In this document: in pieces, positions 1 through 7,849 of the stretch
How positions within the stretch are numbered: position 1 is the first letter of the stretch
How the letters are laid out: each line of letters opens with the position of its first letter
Source: JAJDXO01 sp965207535
Lineage (GTDB): Bacteria; Pseudomonadota; Alphaproteobacteria; Rhodospirillales; UBA2165
Length of the DNA stretch: 64,000 nucleotides
NCBI GenBank assembly: GCA_965207535.1
Contig: CBDBMR010000009.1
Location: 8,927-72,926 of the forward strand
Direction: 5' to 3'
Translations under genes and position numbers: made by a program
The notes under the pieces: generated by a model
Seen by the model: only the letters and a program-made list of their open reading frames with translations
Database searches by the model: none
What the model was told of the DNA's origin: nothing

Positions 1-553
1 GCTGACCAAGAAGAAGAACACCTTCGAGGACTTCGTCGCCGCCGGGGAAAAGCTGACCGAAGAAGGTTTCAGCGCCGCCGGCCGGATCGCCATCCACGGC
101 GGCAGCGCGGGCGGGATGCTGGTCGGGGCATCGGCCAACATGCGCCCCGATCTCTGGGGCGCGGTGGTCGGCGAAGTGCCCTTCGTCGATGTGCTCAACA
201 CCATGTGCGACAAGGATTTGCCGCTGACGCCGCCGGAATGGCCCGAATGGGGCAACCCGCTGGAGAGCAAAGAGGCCCACGACTACATCGCCTCCTATTC
301 GCCCTACGACAATGTCGAGGCCAAGGACTACCCGCCGATCTTCGTCACTGCCGGGATCAGCGATCCCCGGGTCACCTACTGGGAGCCGGCAAAATGGGTG
401 GCCAGGCTCAGGGAACTCAAGACCGACGACAATCCGCTGATGCTGCGGACCAACATGGAAGCCGGTCATGCCGGCGCCGCCGGGCGCTTCGACCGTCTGG
501 ACGAGGTGGCAATGGTCTACGCATTCCTGTTGAGCGTGCTTGGCAGGGCGTAG
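1..553 (+). CDS. ptrB: Oligopeptidase B (prolyl oligopeptidase family, S9A), C-terminal fragment
   Basis: The reading frame is open from base 2, so only the C-terminal 183 residues of the catalytic alpha/beta-hydrolase domain are present and the N-terminal beta-propeller lies outside the window. The nucleophile elbow GGSAGG (serine near base 110), an acidic region around ISDPRVTYWEPAKW and the histidine in MEAGHAGAAG make up the S9 catalytic triad layout. The family cleaves short peptides after basic residues in the cytoplasm. The stop is 26 bp before the next gene, on the same strand. Family assignment is firm. The exact choice between oligopeptidase B and another S9A member rests on the C-terminal sequence only. 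Confidence 0.9.
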   Translation, partial: LTKKKNTFEDFVAAGEKLTEEGFSAAGRIAIHGGSAGGMLVGASANMRPDLWGAVVGEVPFVDVLNTMCDKDLPLTPPEWPEWGNPLESKEAHDYIASYSPYDNVEAKDYPPIFVTAGISDPRVTYWEPAKWVARLRELKTDDNPLMLRTNMEAGHAGAAGRFDRLDEVAMVYAFLLSVLGRA

Positions 554-579
554 CGGCGGACGGCGAAAAGCAGGCGATC

Positions 580-1581
580 ATGGACCCCATCACTCAGGGC
601 ATAGTCGGTGCGGCGCTGCCCCAGGCCGCCTCCCGGAAGAAATCGGTGGTAGTGGCCGGATTGGCGGGGTTTGGCGCCGGACTGCTGCCGGATGCGGACG
701 TATTCATCCACTCCTCGACCGATCCCCTGCTGGCGCTCGAGTTCCACCGCCAGTTCACCCATTCGATTATCTTCATTCCATTCGGCGGATTGATTGCGGC
801 GGCGATCGTTCATCTCGTGCTTTGGCGATGGTGGCGGTTGCCGTTCCGCCGGACCCTCATCTACTGCACCCTCGGTTACGCCACCCATGGGCTGCTCGAT
901 TTCGCGACCTCCTACGGCACCATGCTGTTCTGGCCGTTCAGCGATCTTCGGTTGTCGGCCAGTATCATCTCCATCATCGATCCCCTGTTCACGGTCCCCA
1001 TCGTGGTTCTTGTCGGCTCGGCCATGGCATGGAAATCCCCCAAATTGGGCCGCCTCGCCTGCGCCTGGGCGATCTTCTACTTGTCCCTTGGCACGCTCCA
1101 ACATTTCAATGCGAGGGCGATGGCCGCGGACCTTGCGGCCAGCCGGGGGCACGTGCCGGGCGACATTACGGTCAAACCGAGCATCGGCAACATTTTGGTC
1201 TGGAAGACCATCTATACGGTGGGTGACCGGTACTACGTGGACGCGGTACGGGCCGGAATCGCACCCCGGATATACCCGGGCACCTCGATCGCCAAACTCG
1301 ACACCCGGCGCGACTTCCCCTGGCTCGATCCCGGGAGCCAGCAATACAGGGACGTCAGCCGTTTCGCTTGGTTCAGCCAGGGCTATGTCGCCCTCGATCC
1401 CAAAGTGCCCAATACGGTGATCGATGTCCGCTATTCCTTTTTGCCCAACACAATCGATCCCCTGTGGTCGGTGGAGGTTTCCCCGGCCGCGGGGCCCGGC
1501 GATCACGTGAAGTGGGACGGGGAACGAGAGGACGGCCGGCCGCGCATCGGCGAAATGTGGCGGATGATCGTCGGCGGTTGA
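580..1581 (+). CDS. Membrane-bound metal-dependent hydrolase, YdjM/DUF457 family
   Basis: A 333-residue protein starting MDPITQGIVGAALPQA, the usual N-terminus of the YdjM/DUF457 family. The frame is open further upstream, but this ATG follows the previous stop by 26 bp and gives the family start. Conserved His/Asp residues sit in the first 70 residues (DADVFIHSS and EFHRQFTHS), followed by about four hydrophobic segments, then a hydrophilic C-terminal half. The family is annotated as inner-membrane metal-dependent hydrolases, and the substrate is unknown. It probably continues the transcription unit of the upstream peptidase gene. Confidence 0.85.
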   Translation: MDPITQGIVGAALPQAASRKKSVVVAGLAGFGAGLLPDADVFIHSSTDPLLALEFHRQFTHSIIFIPFGGLIAAAIVHLVLWRWWRLPFRRTLIYCTLGYATHGLLDFATSYGTMLFWPFSDLRLSASIISIIDPLFTVPIVVLVGSAMAWKSPKLGRLACAWAIFYLSLGTLQHFNARAMAADLAASRGHVPGDITVKPSIGNILVWKTIYTVGDRYYVDAVRAGIAPRIYPGTSIAKLDTRRDFPWLDPGSQQYRDVSRFAWFSQGYVALDPKVPNTVIDVRYSFLPNTIDPLWSVEVSPAAGPGDHVKWDGEREDGRPRIGEMWRMIVGG

Positions 1582-1607
1582 TCCCGATGAACTCGCCTCG
1601 CTAAACT
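1578..1607 (+). promoter_or_regulatory. Possible sigma70-type promoter for the TauD-like gene
   Basis: TTGATC at 1578-1583 and TAAACT at 1602-1607 are separated by 18 bp. The -35 element overlaps the stop codon of the preceding gene. The downstream gene begins at 1627 after a strong GAGGGAGGA ribosome binding site. Inferred from motif match alone. Confidence 0.35.
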
Positions 1608-1626
1608 CTCCTACGAGGGAGGAATC

Positions 1627-2514
1627 ATGGCCCAATCCAATATCGAGGTGACACCGCTGGCCGGCTCCATGGGCGCCCTGGTCTCGGGATGCGACCTGTC
1701 GGGCGACCTCGACAACCGGACGTTCGACGCCATCCACCAGGCGTTCACGGATCATCTGGCGATTTTCTTCCCGGACCAGCGGCTGACCCCGGAAACCATG
1801 AGCCGGTTCGTCGCCCGCTTCGGGGAGCCCCTGCCCCACCCCTATATGAAGCCGCTGGAAGGCGCGCCGGCGGTTCATGAGCTTCGCAAAAAGCCCGAGG
1901 AAAGCCATGTCTTCGGCAATCTCTGGCACATGGACTTCACCAACCTGCCCCGGCCGTCACTGGCCAATTCGCTCTATGCCCGCGAAATCCCGACCCGCGG
2001 CGGCGATACGTTGTTCACCAACATGTACATGGCCTACGAGGCCCTGTCGGACGGCATGAAGGAGATGCTCGGCGGCATGAACGCCGTCCACGGATTTCCC
2101 GAGACCTACAAACGGAATGTCGCCCGCGAGGAAGCCAAGGCCGGCGTCACCAAGGTGGATGCCGACACCATCGCCTACCGGGACAACTACGACAGCGAGG
2201 TCGTCCATCCGGTGATCCGGATGCACCCGGATTCCGGCCGGAAGGTGCTCTACGTCAACCCCGGCTTCACGCTGCGCCTGGAAGGAATGACGGAGGAAGA
2301 GAGCAAACCCATATTGGATTACCTCTATGCCCACGCGGTGCGCCCCGAATTCACCTTCCGCAACAGATGGCGGGTGGACATGCTGGGTATCTGGGACAAT
2401 CGCTGCTCCATGCACTACGCAATGAACGACTACCCCGGACAAAGCCGGGTCATGCACCGGATGGTGGTGTTGGAACTCGAGGAACCGTCAAGGCATGTAA
2501 ACCGGGCCGGGTGA
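1627..2514 (+). CDS. TauD/TfdA-family Fe(II)/2-oxoglutarate-dependent dioxygenase
   Basis: A 295-residue protein of normal family length. The proximal iron ligands are the HMD motif (His101, Asp103) and the distal histidine lies in the WDNRCSMHYAMNDY segment. An arginine further on (VMHRMVVL) is placed to bind 2-oxoglutarate. These enzymes hydroxylate small acids such as taurine or aryloxyacetates and release succinate and CO2. The substrate cannot be read from the sequence, and no sulfonate transporter is nearby. The start is fixed by the strong GAGGGAGGA site just upstream. Confidence 0.9.
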   Translation: MAQSNIEVTPLAGSMGALVSGCDLSGDLDNRTFDAIHQAFTDHLAIFFPDQRLTPETMSRFVARFGEPLPHPYMKPLEGAPAVHELRKKPEESHVFGNLWHMDFTNLPRPSLANSLYAREIPTRGGDTLFTNMYMAYEALSDGMKEMLGGMNAVHGFPETYKRNVAREEAKAGVTKVDADTIAYRDNYDSEVVHPVIRMHPDSGRKVLYVNPGFTLRLEGMTEEESKPILDYLYAHAVRPEFTFRNRWRVDMLGIWDNRCSMHYAMNDYPGQSRVMHRMVVLELEEPSRHVNRAG

Positions 2515-2575
2515 TTACGGCCGCACCCGGTAAAATCCGGGGAAGGAGGGCTCCTCCGAGGTCAAGCGGGCCGAA

Positions 2576-3598
2576 TCAACCCCGGCAGGCGGATTCCGCG
2601 CTTGCGGCGCGTGCCAAAGCGGGCACCACATGATCGTCCATGAGTTCCGACATGGCCCACCAGTAGCCTTCCTGCCGGGAATGCCGGCCGGGATCGGACA
2701 GGATCACGACGCTCGCCTGGAGGCTCGGGATCACATAAAGAAACTGGCCGCCGAAGCCTCGGCCGTAATAGGCGGTGTGGCCGCAGATCCGGCGCATGAA
2801 CCAGCCATAGCCGTAGGGGTGACCGGTAAATCGCGACGCCGTCCGAGGCTCCCAGGACCGTTTGACCCAATTTTCGGACAGCACGCGGCGGCCCTCGTGC
2901 AGTCCGCCGTTCCGGTAGAGTTCACCGATGGCCAGGAGCGCCCGCGGGCTGAGCGCCATGTTGTTGCCGCCGAAATAAATGCCCTTGGGATCGGTTTGCC
3001 ACTTGGGGATGGTGATGCCGAGAGGCCTGGCGAGCCATTCGTTGGCCAGCGTCCAGGTGCTTTTGCCGGAGACCCTGGTCAGCAGCGCCGACATCACGTG
3101 GGAGCTTCCCGTCGAATAGAGCATGGCGCCGCCCGGCTCGTCGATGAAAGGCCGTGAGAGCGCGAACGACACCCAATCCGTGGATCGGACCCAGCGGCCG
3201 TAGTTGCGCCCGGAGGTGCGTTCGAGGCCGGTTTGCATGGAGAGGAAATTGCCGACGGTGACGGTTTCGAGCCTGGGATCGGCGCCCGCCGGCAGGGGCA
3301 TCAGTTCGGCCAGCGGCTGGCCGGCGCTTTTGATCAGCCCCCGGTCGATGGCCATGCCCACCAGGGCGGAGATGATGGATTTGGCGACCGACTTGATGTT
3401 GGCGGCCCGGTCGACGCCGTGGCCGCCGACGGCATGGCTGACGACCGTTTCGCCGTCCTGCGCGATCATCAGCGAATGGAGCCGGGGCAGTTCCCGCGCG
3501 CGATCGACAACGCCCGCGAACCGGGCCTCGTCCGCGAATGCCGGGAGCGCGACAAGAAGGAAAGCGGCGAATGCGATCCATGTCGGAGGCCATCTCAT
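2576..3598 (-). CDS. Secreted serine hydrolase, beta-lactamase class C-like (CubicO family)
   Basis: I start this gene at the ATG at 3598, which gives MRWPPTWIAF followed by a hydrophobic core ending ALPAFA, a convincing signal peptide. An upstream in-frame start at 3631 would bury the signal. The mature 320 or so residues carry the SxxK nucleophile motif (Ser70-Val-Ala-Lys73), a YST motif at residue 161 and a late HSRQEGYWW segment. The fold is shared with esterases, DD-peptidases and class C beta-lactamases, and the substrate is not determinable. It is convergent with the TauD gene and divergent from the ricin-type gene. Confidence 0.85.
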   Translation of the reverse strand: MRWPPTWIAFAAFLLVALPAFADEARFAGVVDRARELPRLHSLMIAQDGETVVSHAVGGHGVDRAANIKSVAKSIISALVGMAIDRGLIKSAGQPLAELMPLPAGADPRLETVTVGNFLSMQTGLERTSGRNYGRWVRSTDWVSFALSRPFIDEPGGAMLYSTGSSHVMSALLTRVSGKSTWTLANEWLARPLGITIPKWQTDPKGIYFGGNNMALSPRALLAIGELYRNGGLHEGRRVLSENWVKRSWEPRTASRFTGHPYGYGWFMRRICGHTAYYGRGFGGQFLYVIPSLQASVVILSDPGRHSRQEGYWWAMSELMDDHVVPALARAASAESACRG

Positions 3599-3688
3599 GG
3601 GAGACACATTGCAGACCGCCGCTGAACGCACAACTCACAAATCCGAAACCGGGCTGATAGTATCCGGTGAAAATTCGGGAGTTTGCTC

Positions 3689-4237
3689 ATGACAAAACCA
3701 ATCTCCGCTCTCCGGCTCGCCGCGGTTGCCTTGATGTTCAGCTCGGGCGCGGCCGCCGCCTCGGAGCAGCACCTGCGCCTCATCGACCGCCTCGACCGGC
3801 CGCAGGACGGGTACTGCATCGACATTCCGGGCACCCCCGGCAATCTGAGGACGGATATCCCGTTGTTCGCCCACAATTGCAAGGCGGGGCTGCCGCCGGA
3901 CGCCGCGGTCGTGTTTACGCCCGAAGGCCATATCCGGTTTCCGGCGCCCGACAAGTGCGTGACCATCGCCGGGGTGAACCGGGGCGCCCTGCCGGGCGCC
4001 GCCGCGATGCTCGCCGATTGCGGCACCTCGTCCATCTTTTTCAACGCGGCCAATTTTCAGCGCTTCGAGCTGAAAGCCGACGGCAAGCTAGTCCTCGAGA
4101 ATTCCAACCTGTGCCTCGCGGTCGGGTCCGCCTCCGCCGCCACCTATTCGAGCGCCGACCGCTGGCGCACCCTGTTCGTGGACGATTGCGATACGGCGGA
4201 CGCCAAGCTTTCCCGTTGGGAGTTCGTTACGCCGTAA
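3689..4237 (+). CDS. Secreted ricin-type beta-trefoil protein (copy 1)
   Basis: A 182-residue protein starting at the ATG at 3689, seven bases after GGGAG. An N-terminal signal peptide (SALRLAAVALMFSSGAAAA) precedes about 155 residues with regularly spaced cysteines. Segments such as GYCIDIPG, FAHNCKAG, KCVTIAG, NLCLAVGS and VDDCD resemble the repeated beta-trefoil units of ricin-B-type lectins. A clear paralogue lies at 62356-62889 on the other strand. Secretion is strongly suggested. Carbohydrate binding is an inference from the fold only, because the QxW signature of ricin B is absent. Confidence 0.7.
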   Translation: MTKPISALRLAAVALMFSSGAAAASEQHLRLIDRLDRPQDGYCIDIPGTPGNLRTDIPLFAHNCKAGLPPDAAVVFTPEGHIRFPAPDKCVTIAGVNRGALPGAAAMLADCGTSSIFFNAANFQRFELKADGKLVLENSNLCLAVGSASAATYSSADRWRTLFVDDCDTADAKLSRWEFVTP

Positions 4238-4350
4238 GGCGGCCTGCGGCCCGAAGCTGAAGGTCATCGGTCGATCCGAATCGCACCAGTCTCCCTTCGC
4301 TCCTGCGGAGATTCGGGAAACAATCCTACGCCTAAGCGCCTTCGGCCGCC

Positions 4351-4397
4351 AGGCCAGGGGTGGCCTGCCAGCCGTAGCTCGAAGAGCGAAGGCTGGC
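4351..4397 (-). repeat. Stacked inverted repeats immediately downstream of tRNA-Ser
   Basis: Read on the minus strand, these hairpins follow the tRNA. One pairs GCCAGCC (4367-4373) with GGCTGGC (4391-4397) and contains an inner GCTC/GAGC stem (4377-4380, 4384-4387). A second pairs AGGCCA (4351-4356) with TGGCCT (4361-4366) across a four-base loop. The outer arm of the first overlaps the encoded CCA end. They may act in tRNA 3' processing or termination, although no T-run follows. The remainder of 4238-4350 shows no gene. Confidence 0.4.
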
Positions 4398-4482
4398 GGT
4401 GAGGGTGGGATTCGAACCCACGGTACCCATAAGGCACAACGGTTTTCGAGACCGCCCCGTTCGACCGCTCCGGCACCTCACC
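4394..4482 (-). tRNA. tRNA-Ser (anticodon CGA)
   Basis: On the minus strand the acceptor arms GGTGAGG (4476-4482) and CCTCACC (4398-4404) pair perfectly, followed by discriminator G and an encoded CCA (4394-4397). The T arm is GTGGGTTCGAATCCCAC. The anticodon loop CTCGAAA gives CGA after U33, flanked by CGGT/ACCG. The long variable arm and G73 are both serine hallmarks. The gene reads the UCG codon. Confidence 0.95.
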
Positions 4483-4573
4483 TGGGAGCGCGAGTGTTAA
4501 TGGATTTCGCCCGGGTCCGAAAGGGCAAATTGGCGGGCGTGCGGAAACCCCTGAAACCGCGCCCCTAAACCAT

Positions 4574-4602
4574 TTGACAGGGTGGCGTCCGGGGGGTAGT
4601 TT
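4574..4602 (+). promoter_or_regulatory. Sigma70-type promoter for rplU-rpmA
   Basis: A perfect -35 TTGACA (4574-4579) lies 17 bp from TAGTTT (4597-4602), putting transcription start near 4609 and leaving a leader of roughly 48 nt before the rplU ATG. The arrangement separates the plus-strand ribosomal operon from the divergent tRNA-Ser gene. Motif-based inference. Confidence 0.6.
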
Positions 4603-4656
4603 CCGCGGCCTTCGGCGCCTCGCGGGGGCGCCCAATTCATATGGATTACAAAGACC

Positions 4657-5325
4657 ATGTTCGCAGTCATCAAGACCGGCGGGAAGCAGTATCGGGTGAC
4701 GCCCGGCGACATCATCGTGGTCGAGAAACTGGCCGCCGATGAGGGCTCCGCCGTCACCTTCGACAGCGTGCTGATGCTGGGCGAAGACGGCAAGGCGCCG
4801 ACCGTCGGTACGCCGACGATCGCCGACGCGACGGTGAGCGGCGAAGTGGTCGAGCAGGGCCGCGGCGAGAAGATTACCGTCTTCAAGAAAAAACGCCGTC
4901 AGGGCTACCGCCGGACCAAGGGTCACCGCCAGCTCCGGACGGTATTGAAGATCACCGGGATCAACGGCAAAGGACCCAAGGGGGGCGGCCAAGCGGCCAA
5001 GAAGCCCGCCGCGAAACCGGCCGCCAAGAAGACCGAAAAGCCCGCCGGGAAGGAAGCGCCAAAGGCGGCGGAGGCCGAAGCCAAAGCCAAGCCCACGGCC
5101 AAGAAGGCCCCAGCCAAACCGGCGGCAAAGAAGCCAGCGGCGGCGAAATCGACCGCGGCGAAGAAGCCGGCAGCGAAATCCACGGCGGCCAAAAAACCCG
5201 CCGCCAAGTCGAGCACGGCCAAGAAGCCCGCGGCCAAGGCGGCAGCCTCCAAATCGACCGCGGCGAAGAAGCCCGCAGCCAAGAAGCCGGCTGCGAAAAA
5301 AGCGCCCGCGAAGAAGGACGACTAG
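4657..5325 (+). CDS. rplU: 50S ribosomal protein L21 with a long Lys/Ala/Pro-rich C-terminal tail
   Basis: Residues 1-103 are a complete bacterial L21 (start MFAVIKTGGKQYRV; KKKRRQGYRRTKGHRQ region; end LRTVLKITGI), which binds 23S rRNA in the large subunit. The protein then continues to 222 residues, more than double the usual 103. The extra part is a low-complexity tail of alternating AAKKPAAK-type units, with a short acidic island near residues 133-145. The tail resembles histone H1 or HU-type C-terminal domains and should be disordered and strongly basic. rpmA follows 20 bp later, the usual L21-L27 pair. Tailed L21 proteins occur in other alphaproteobacteria; the tail's role is not known to me. 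Confidence 0.97.
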   Translation: MFAVIKTGGKQYRVTPGDIIVVEKLAADEGSAVTFDSVLMLGEDGKAPTVGTPTIADATVSGEVVEQGRGEKITVFKKKRRQGYRRTKGHRQLRTVLKITGINGKGPKGGGQAAKKPAAKPAAKKTEKPAGKEAPKAAEAEAKAKPTAKKAPAKPAAKKPAAAKSTAAKKPAAKSTAAKKPAAKSSTAKKPAAKAAASKSTAAKKPAAKKPAAKKAPAKKDD

Positions 5326-5345
5326 GACTCCCAGGAGCATTCGAG

Positions 5346-5603
5346 ATGGCACATAAAAAAGCAGGCGGCAGCTCCCGCAACGGCCGCGACTCGGCCGGCC
5401 GGCGGCTCGGCATCAAGAAATACGGCGGCGAGGCGGTCATCGCCGGCAACATCATCGTCCGCCAGCGGGGCACCAAATATCACCCCGGGGACAATGTCGG
5501 CATGGGCCGCGACCACACCCTGTTCGCGCTGAGCGACGGCAAGGTGGCGTTCCAGCGCAGGAAATCCGACCGGGTCTACGTGGCGGTGGAGCCGGCCAGC
5601 TAA
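5346..5603 (+). CDS. rpmA: 50S ribosomal protein L27
   Basis: An 85-residue protein with the canonical N-terminus MAHKKAGGSSRNGRDSAGRR, so it needs no N-terminal cleavage, unlike Firmicutes L27. It ends YVAVEPAS. L27 reaches the peptidyl transferase centre of the 50S subunit. It is co-transcribed with rplU and followed by a strong intrinsic terminator at 5629-5658. Confidence 0.98.
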   Translation: MAHKKAGGSSRNGRDSAGRRLGIKKYGGEAVIAGNIIVRQRGTKYHPGDNVGMGRDHTLFALSDGKVAFQRRKSDRVYVAVEPAS

Positions 5604-5628
5604 ATAGCCGGCCGACCGTTCCGAACCG

Positions 5629-5658
5629 AAGGGGAATGGCCGGCCATTCCCCTTTTTT
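5629..5658 (+). terminator. Rho-independent terminator after rplU-rpmA
   Basis: Arms AAGGGGAATGG (5629-5639) and CCATTCCCCTT (5644-5654) pair perfectly across a CCGG loop and run into a T tract (5653-5658). It closes the ribosomal operon 40 bp before obgE. Confidence 0.9.
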
Positions 5659-5697
5659 AACGCACCCAGGCTAGAATGGCCCAACAGGATCGGACCG

Positions 5698-6714
5698 GTG
5701 AAATTCCTCGACGAAGCGAAAGTCTACATAAGGAGCGGTGACGGCGGCGCCGGCTGCGTCAGCTTTCGCCGCGAGAAGTATGTGGAGTTCGGCGGTCCCG
5801 ACGGGGGCGACGGCGGCCGGGGCGGCGACGTCGTTGCCGAATGCGTGGCCGATCTGAACACGCTGATCGACTTCAGGTATCAGCAACACTTCAAGGCCCG
5901 GCCCGGCGCCCACGGCATGGGCAAGAACCGCGCCGGCAAGTCCGGCGAGGATCGGGTGCTCAAGGTTCCCGTCGGCACGGAAATTCTGGATGAGGACCGG
6001 GAAACCGTGTTCGCCGACCTGACGGAGGCCGGGCAATCCATCGTGCTCGCCAAGGGCGGCGACGGCGGACGCGGCAATACCCGTTTCAAGTCGTCCACCC
6101 ACCAGGCGCCCCGGCGGGCCGATGACGGCTACCCGGGCGAGGAGCGCTGGATATGGCTGCGGTTGAAGCTGATTGCGGATGCCGGACTGGTGGGGCTGCC
6201 CAATGCGGGCAAATCCACCTTTCTTGCCGCCGTCACCCGGGCGCGGCCCAAGATCGCCGACTATCCCTTTACCACCATCCATCCCAATCTGGGCGTTGCC
6301 TATGTGGATGATGCCGAGATGGTGATCGCCGATATCCCCGGCCTGATCGAAGGCGCCCACGGGGGCGCCGGATTGGGCGACCGGTTTCTCGGTCACATCG
6401 AGCGCTGTGGCGTCCTGCTGCATCTGGTCGACGGCACCGACGAGGCATTTTGCGAAAACTACGACATGGTGCGGCAGGAATTGGCTGCCTATGGCGCCGG
6501 CCTGGGCGATAAGCGGGAGTTGGTTGCTCTTTCCAAATGCGACGCCCTGGACGAGGACGCCGTGGCGGAGCGGGTTGGCGCCCTGACCGGCCATTGCGGG
6601 GGGGAGGTCATCGCACTCTCCAGCGCGTCATCCCTCGGCGTGCCGGAAACGCTCCGCAAGCTGCGTGCGGTGATCGCCGAGGTGCGCGCCTCGGAAGCGG
6701 AGGCGGCCGAATGA
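5698..6714 (+). CDS. obgE: Obg family GTPase (ribosome assembly, stringent response)
   Basis: A 338-residue protein with a GTG start. The glycine-rich Obg domain occupies residues 1-158 (GDGGAGCVSFRREKY, GGPDGGDGGRGG). The G domain follows, with the P-loop GLPNAGKST at 166-174, the DIPG motif at 212-215 and a SKCD-type NKxD motif. Obg acts in late 50S assembly and growth control. The stop overlaps the proB start (ATGA), indicating translational coupling. Confidence 0.97.
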   Translation: MKFLDEAKVYIRSGDGGAGCVSFRREKYVEFGGPDGGDGGRGGDVVAECVADLNTLIDFRYQQHFKARPGAHGMGKNRAGKSGEDRVLKVPVGTEILDEDRETVFADLTEAGQSIVLAKGGDGGRGNTRFKSSTHQAPRRADDGYPGEERWIWLRLKLIADAGLVGLPNAGKSTFLAAVTRARPKIADYPFTTIHPNLGVAYVDDAEMVIADIPGLIEGAHGGAGLGDRFLGHIERCGVLLHLVDGTDEAFCENYDMVRQELAAYGAGLGDKRELVALSKCDALDEDAVAERVGALTGHCGGEVIALSSASSLGVPETLRKLRAVIAEVRASEAEAAE

Positions 6715-7835
6715 GCGCGACCAGCGATATTCTCGGCGGCGCCAAGCGGATCGTGGTCAAGATCGGTTCGGTCCTGCTGGTCGATCCCGGGAACGGCGCC
6801 CTTCATCAGGAGTGGCTGGATTCCCTGGCCGACGACGTGGCTTCGTGGGCCGGACGAGGCCGTGAAATCATCATCGTGTCGTCCGGCGCCATTGCCCTCG
6901 GACGGCGTTATCTCGAATTCAAGACCGGTAATCTGGCGCTCGAGCAGAAACAGGCCGCCGCCGCCGCGGGGATGGTGCGCCTCGCCCACGCCTATCAGGA
7001 GGCGCTGGGACGGCATGACCTCACCGTCGCGCAGATTCTGCTCACCCTGGATGACAGTGAAAACCGGCGGCGCTACCTCAATGCCCGCAACACCCTGACC
7101 ACATTGCTGGGGGTCGGCGCCGTCCCCCTGATCAATGAGAACGACACCGTCGCCACCGACGAGATTCGATTCGGCGACAACGACCGGCTGGCGGCCCGGG
7201 TGGCGGCCATGATCAGCGCGGATGCGTTGGTCCTGCTGTCGGACATCGACGGCCTGTACACGTCGGACCCCGCCAAGGACAGCGGGGCCCGATTGGTGCC
7301 CGAGGTGACGGAATTGACCGCCGAGATCGACGCCATGGCGGGTGAGGCATCGTCATCGGACAGTTCCGGCGGCATGGTTACGAAACTGGCGGCCGCCAAG
7401 CAATCACTGGCGGCGGGCTGCGCCATGGCCATCACCAAGGGCCGCGGCCTCAACCCCCTGTCGGCGCTCGAGAACGGCGCCACCTGCACCTGGTTCCGCC
7501 CGAGCGGCACACCCCAATCCGAACGCAAGCGCTGGATCGCCGGGGCGCTGCAGCCCGTGGGCGCGCTGATCGTCGATGACGGCGCCATCAATGCGCTGAA
7601 ATCGGGCCGCAGCCTGCTGCCCGCCGGGGTCACGTCGGTGGAAGGAAACTTCCAACGGGGGGATCCGGTGGCCGTCCGGGCTCAGGACGGCACCGAACTC
7701 GGACGGGGCCTGACCGCCTATTCGTCCGACGATGCGCGGCTGATCGCCGGACACAAAAGCCGTGAAATAGAGGAGCGTCTCGGCTACCGTGGCCGCGACG
7801 AGATGATCCACCGGGACGACCTGGTGGTCGGATAG
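6711..7835 (+). CDS. proB: Glutamate 5-kinase
   Basis: A 374-residue protein whose ATG overlaps the obgE stop. It has an amino acid kinase domain (KRIVVKIGSVLLV, SSGAIALG, INENDTVATDEIRFGDND, LLSDIDGLYTSDP) and a C-terminal PUA domain of about 80 residues (SLLPAGVTSVEGNFQRGD). It phosphorylates glutamate in the first step of proline synthesis, and the second enzyme, proA, is the next gene. An upstream in-frame extension into obgE is not needed. Confidence 0.97.
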   Translation: MSATSDILGGAKRIVVKIGSVLLVDPGNGALHQEWLDSLADDVASWAGRGREIIIVSSGAIALGRRYLEFKTGNLALEQKQAAAAAGMVRLAHAYQEALGRHDLTVAQILLTLDDSENRRRYLNARNTLTTLLGVGAVPLINENDTVATDEIRFGDNDRLAARVAAMISADALVLLSDIDGLYTSDPAKDSGARLVPEVTELTAEIDAMAGEASSSDSSGGMVTKLAAAKQSLAAGCAMAITKGRGLNPLSALENGATCTWFRPSGTPQSERKRWIAGALQPVGALIVDDGAINALKSGRSLLPAGVTSVEGNFQRGDPVAVRAQDGTELGRGLTAYSSDDARLIAGHKSREIEERLGYRGRDEMIHRDDLVVG

Positions 7836-7849
7836 CTCGGAACGAACCC

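Noticed and set aside
4641..4658. A short frame beginning MDYKDH, resembling a FLAG epitope, just before rplU
   Set aside because: It is out of frame with rplU and only six residues match. There is no sign of vector sequence, so this is coincidence.
4264..5352. A minus-strand frame rich in Leu/Arg/Gly/Phe opposite the L21 tail
   Set aside because: Its low complexity is simply the complement of the Lys/Ala codon repeats in rplU, and it also runs through the tRNA-Ser gene.
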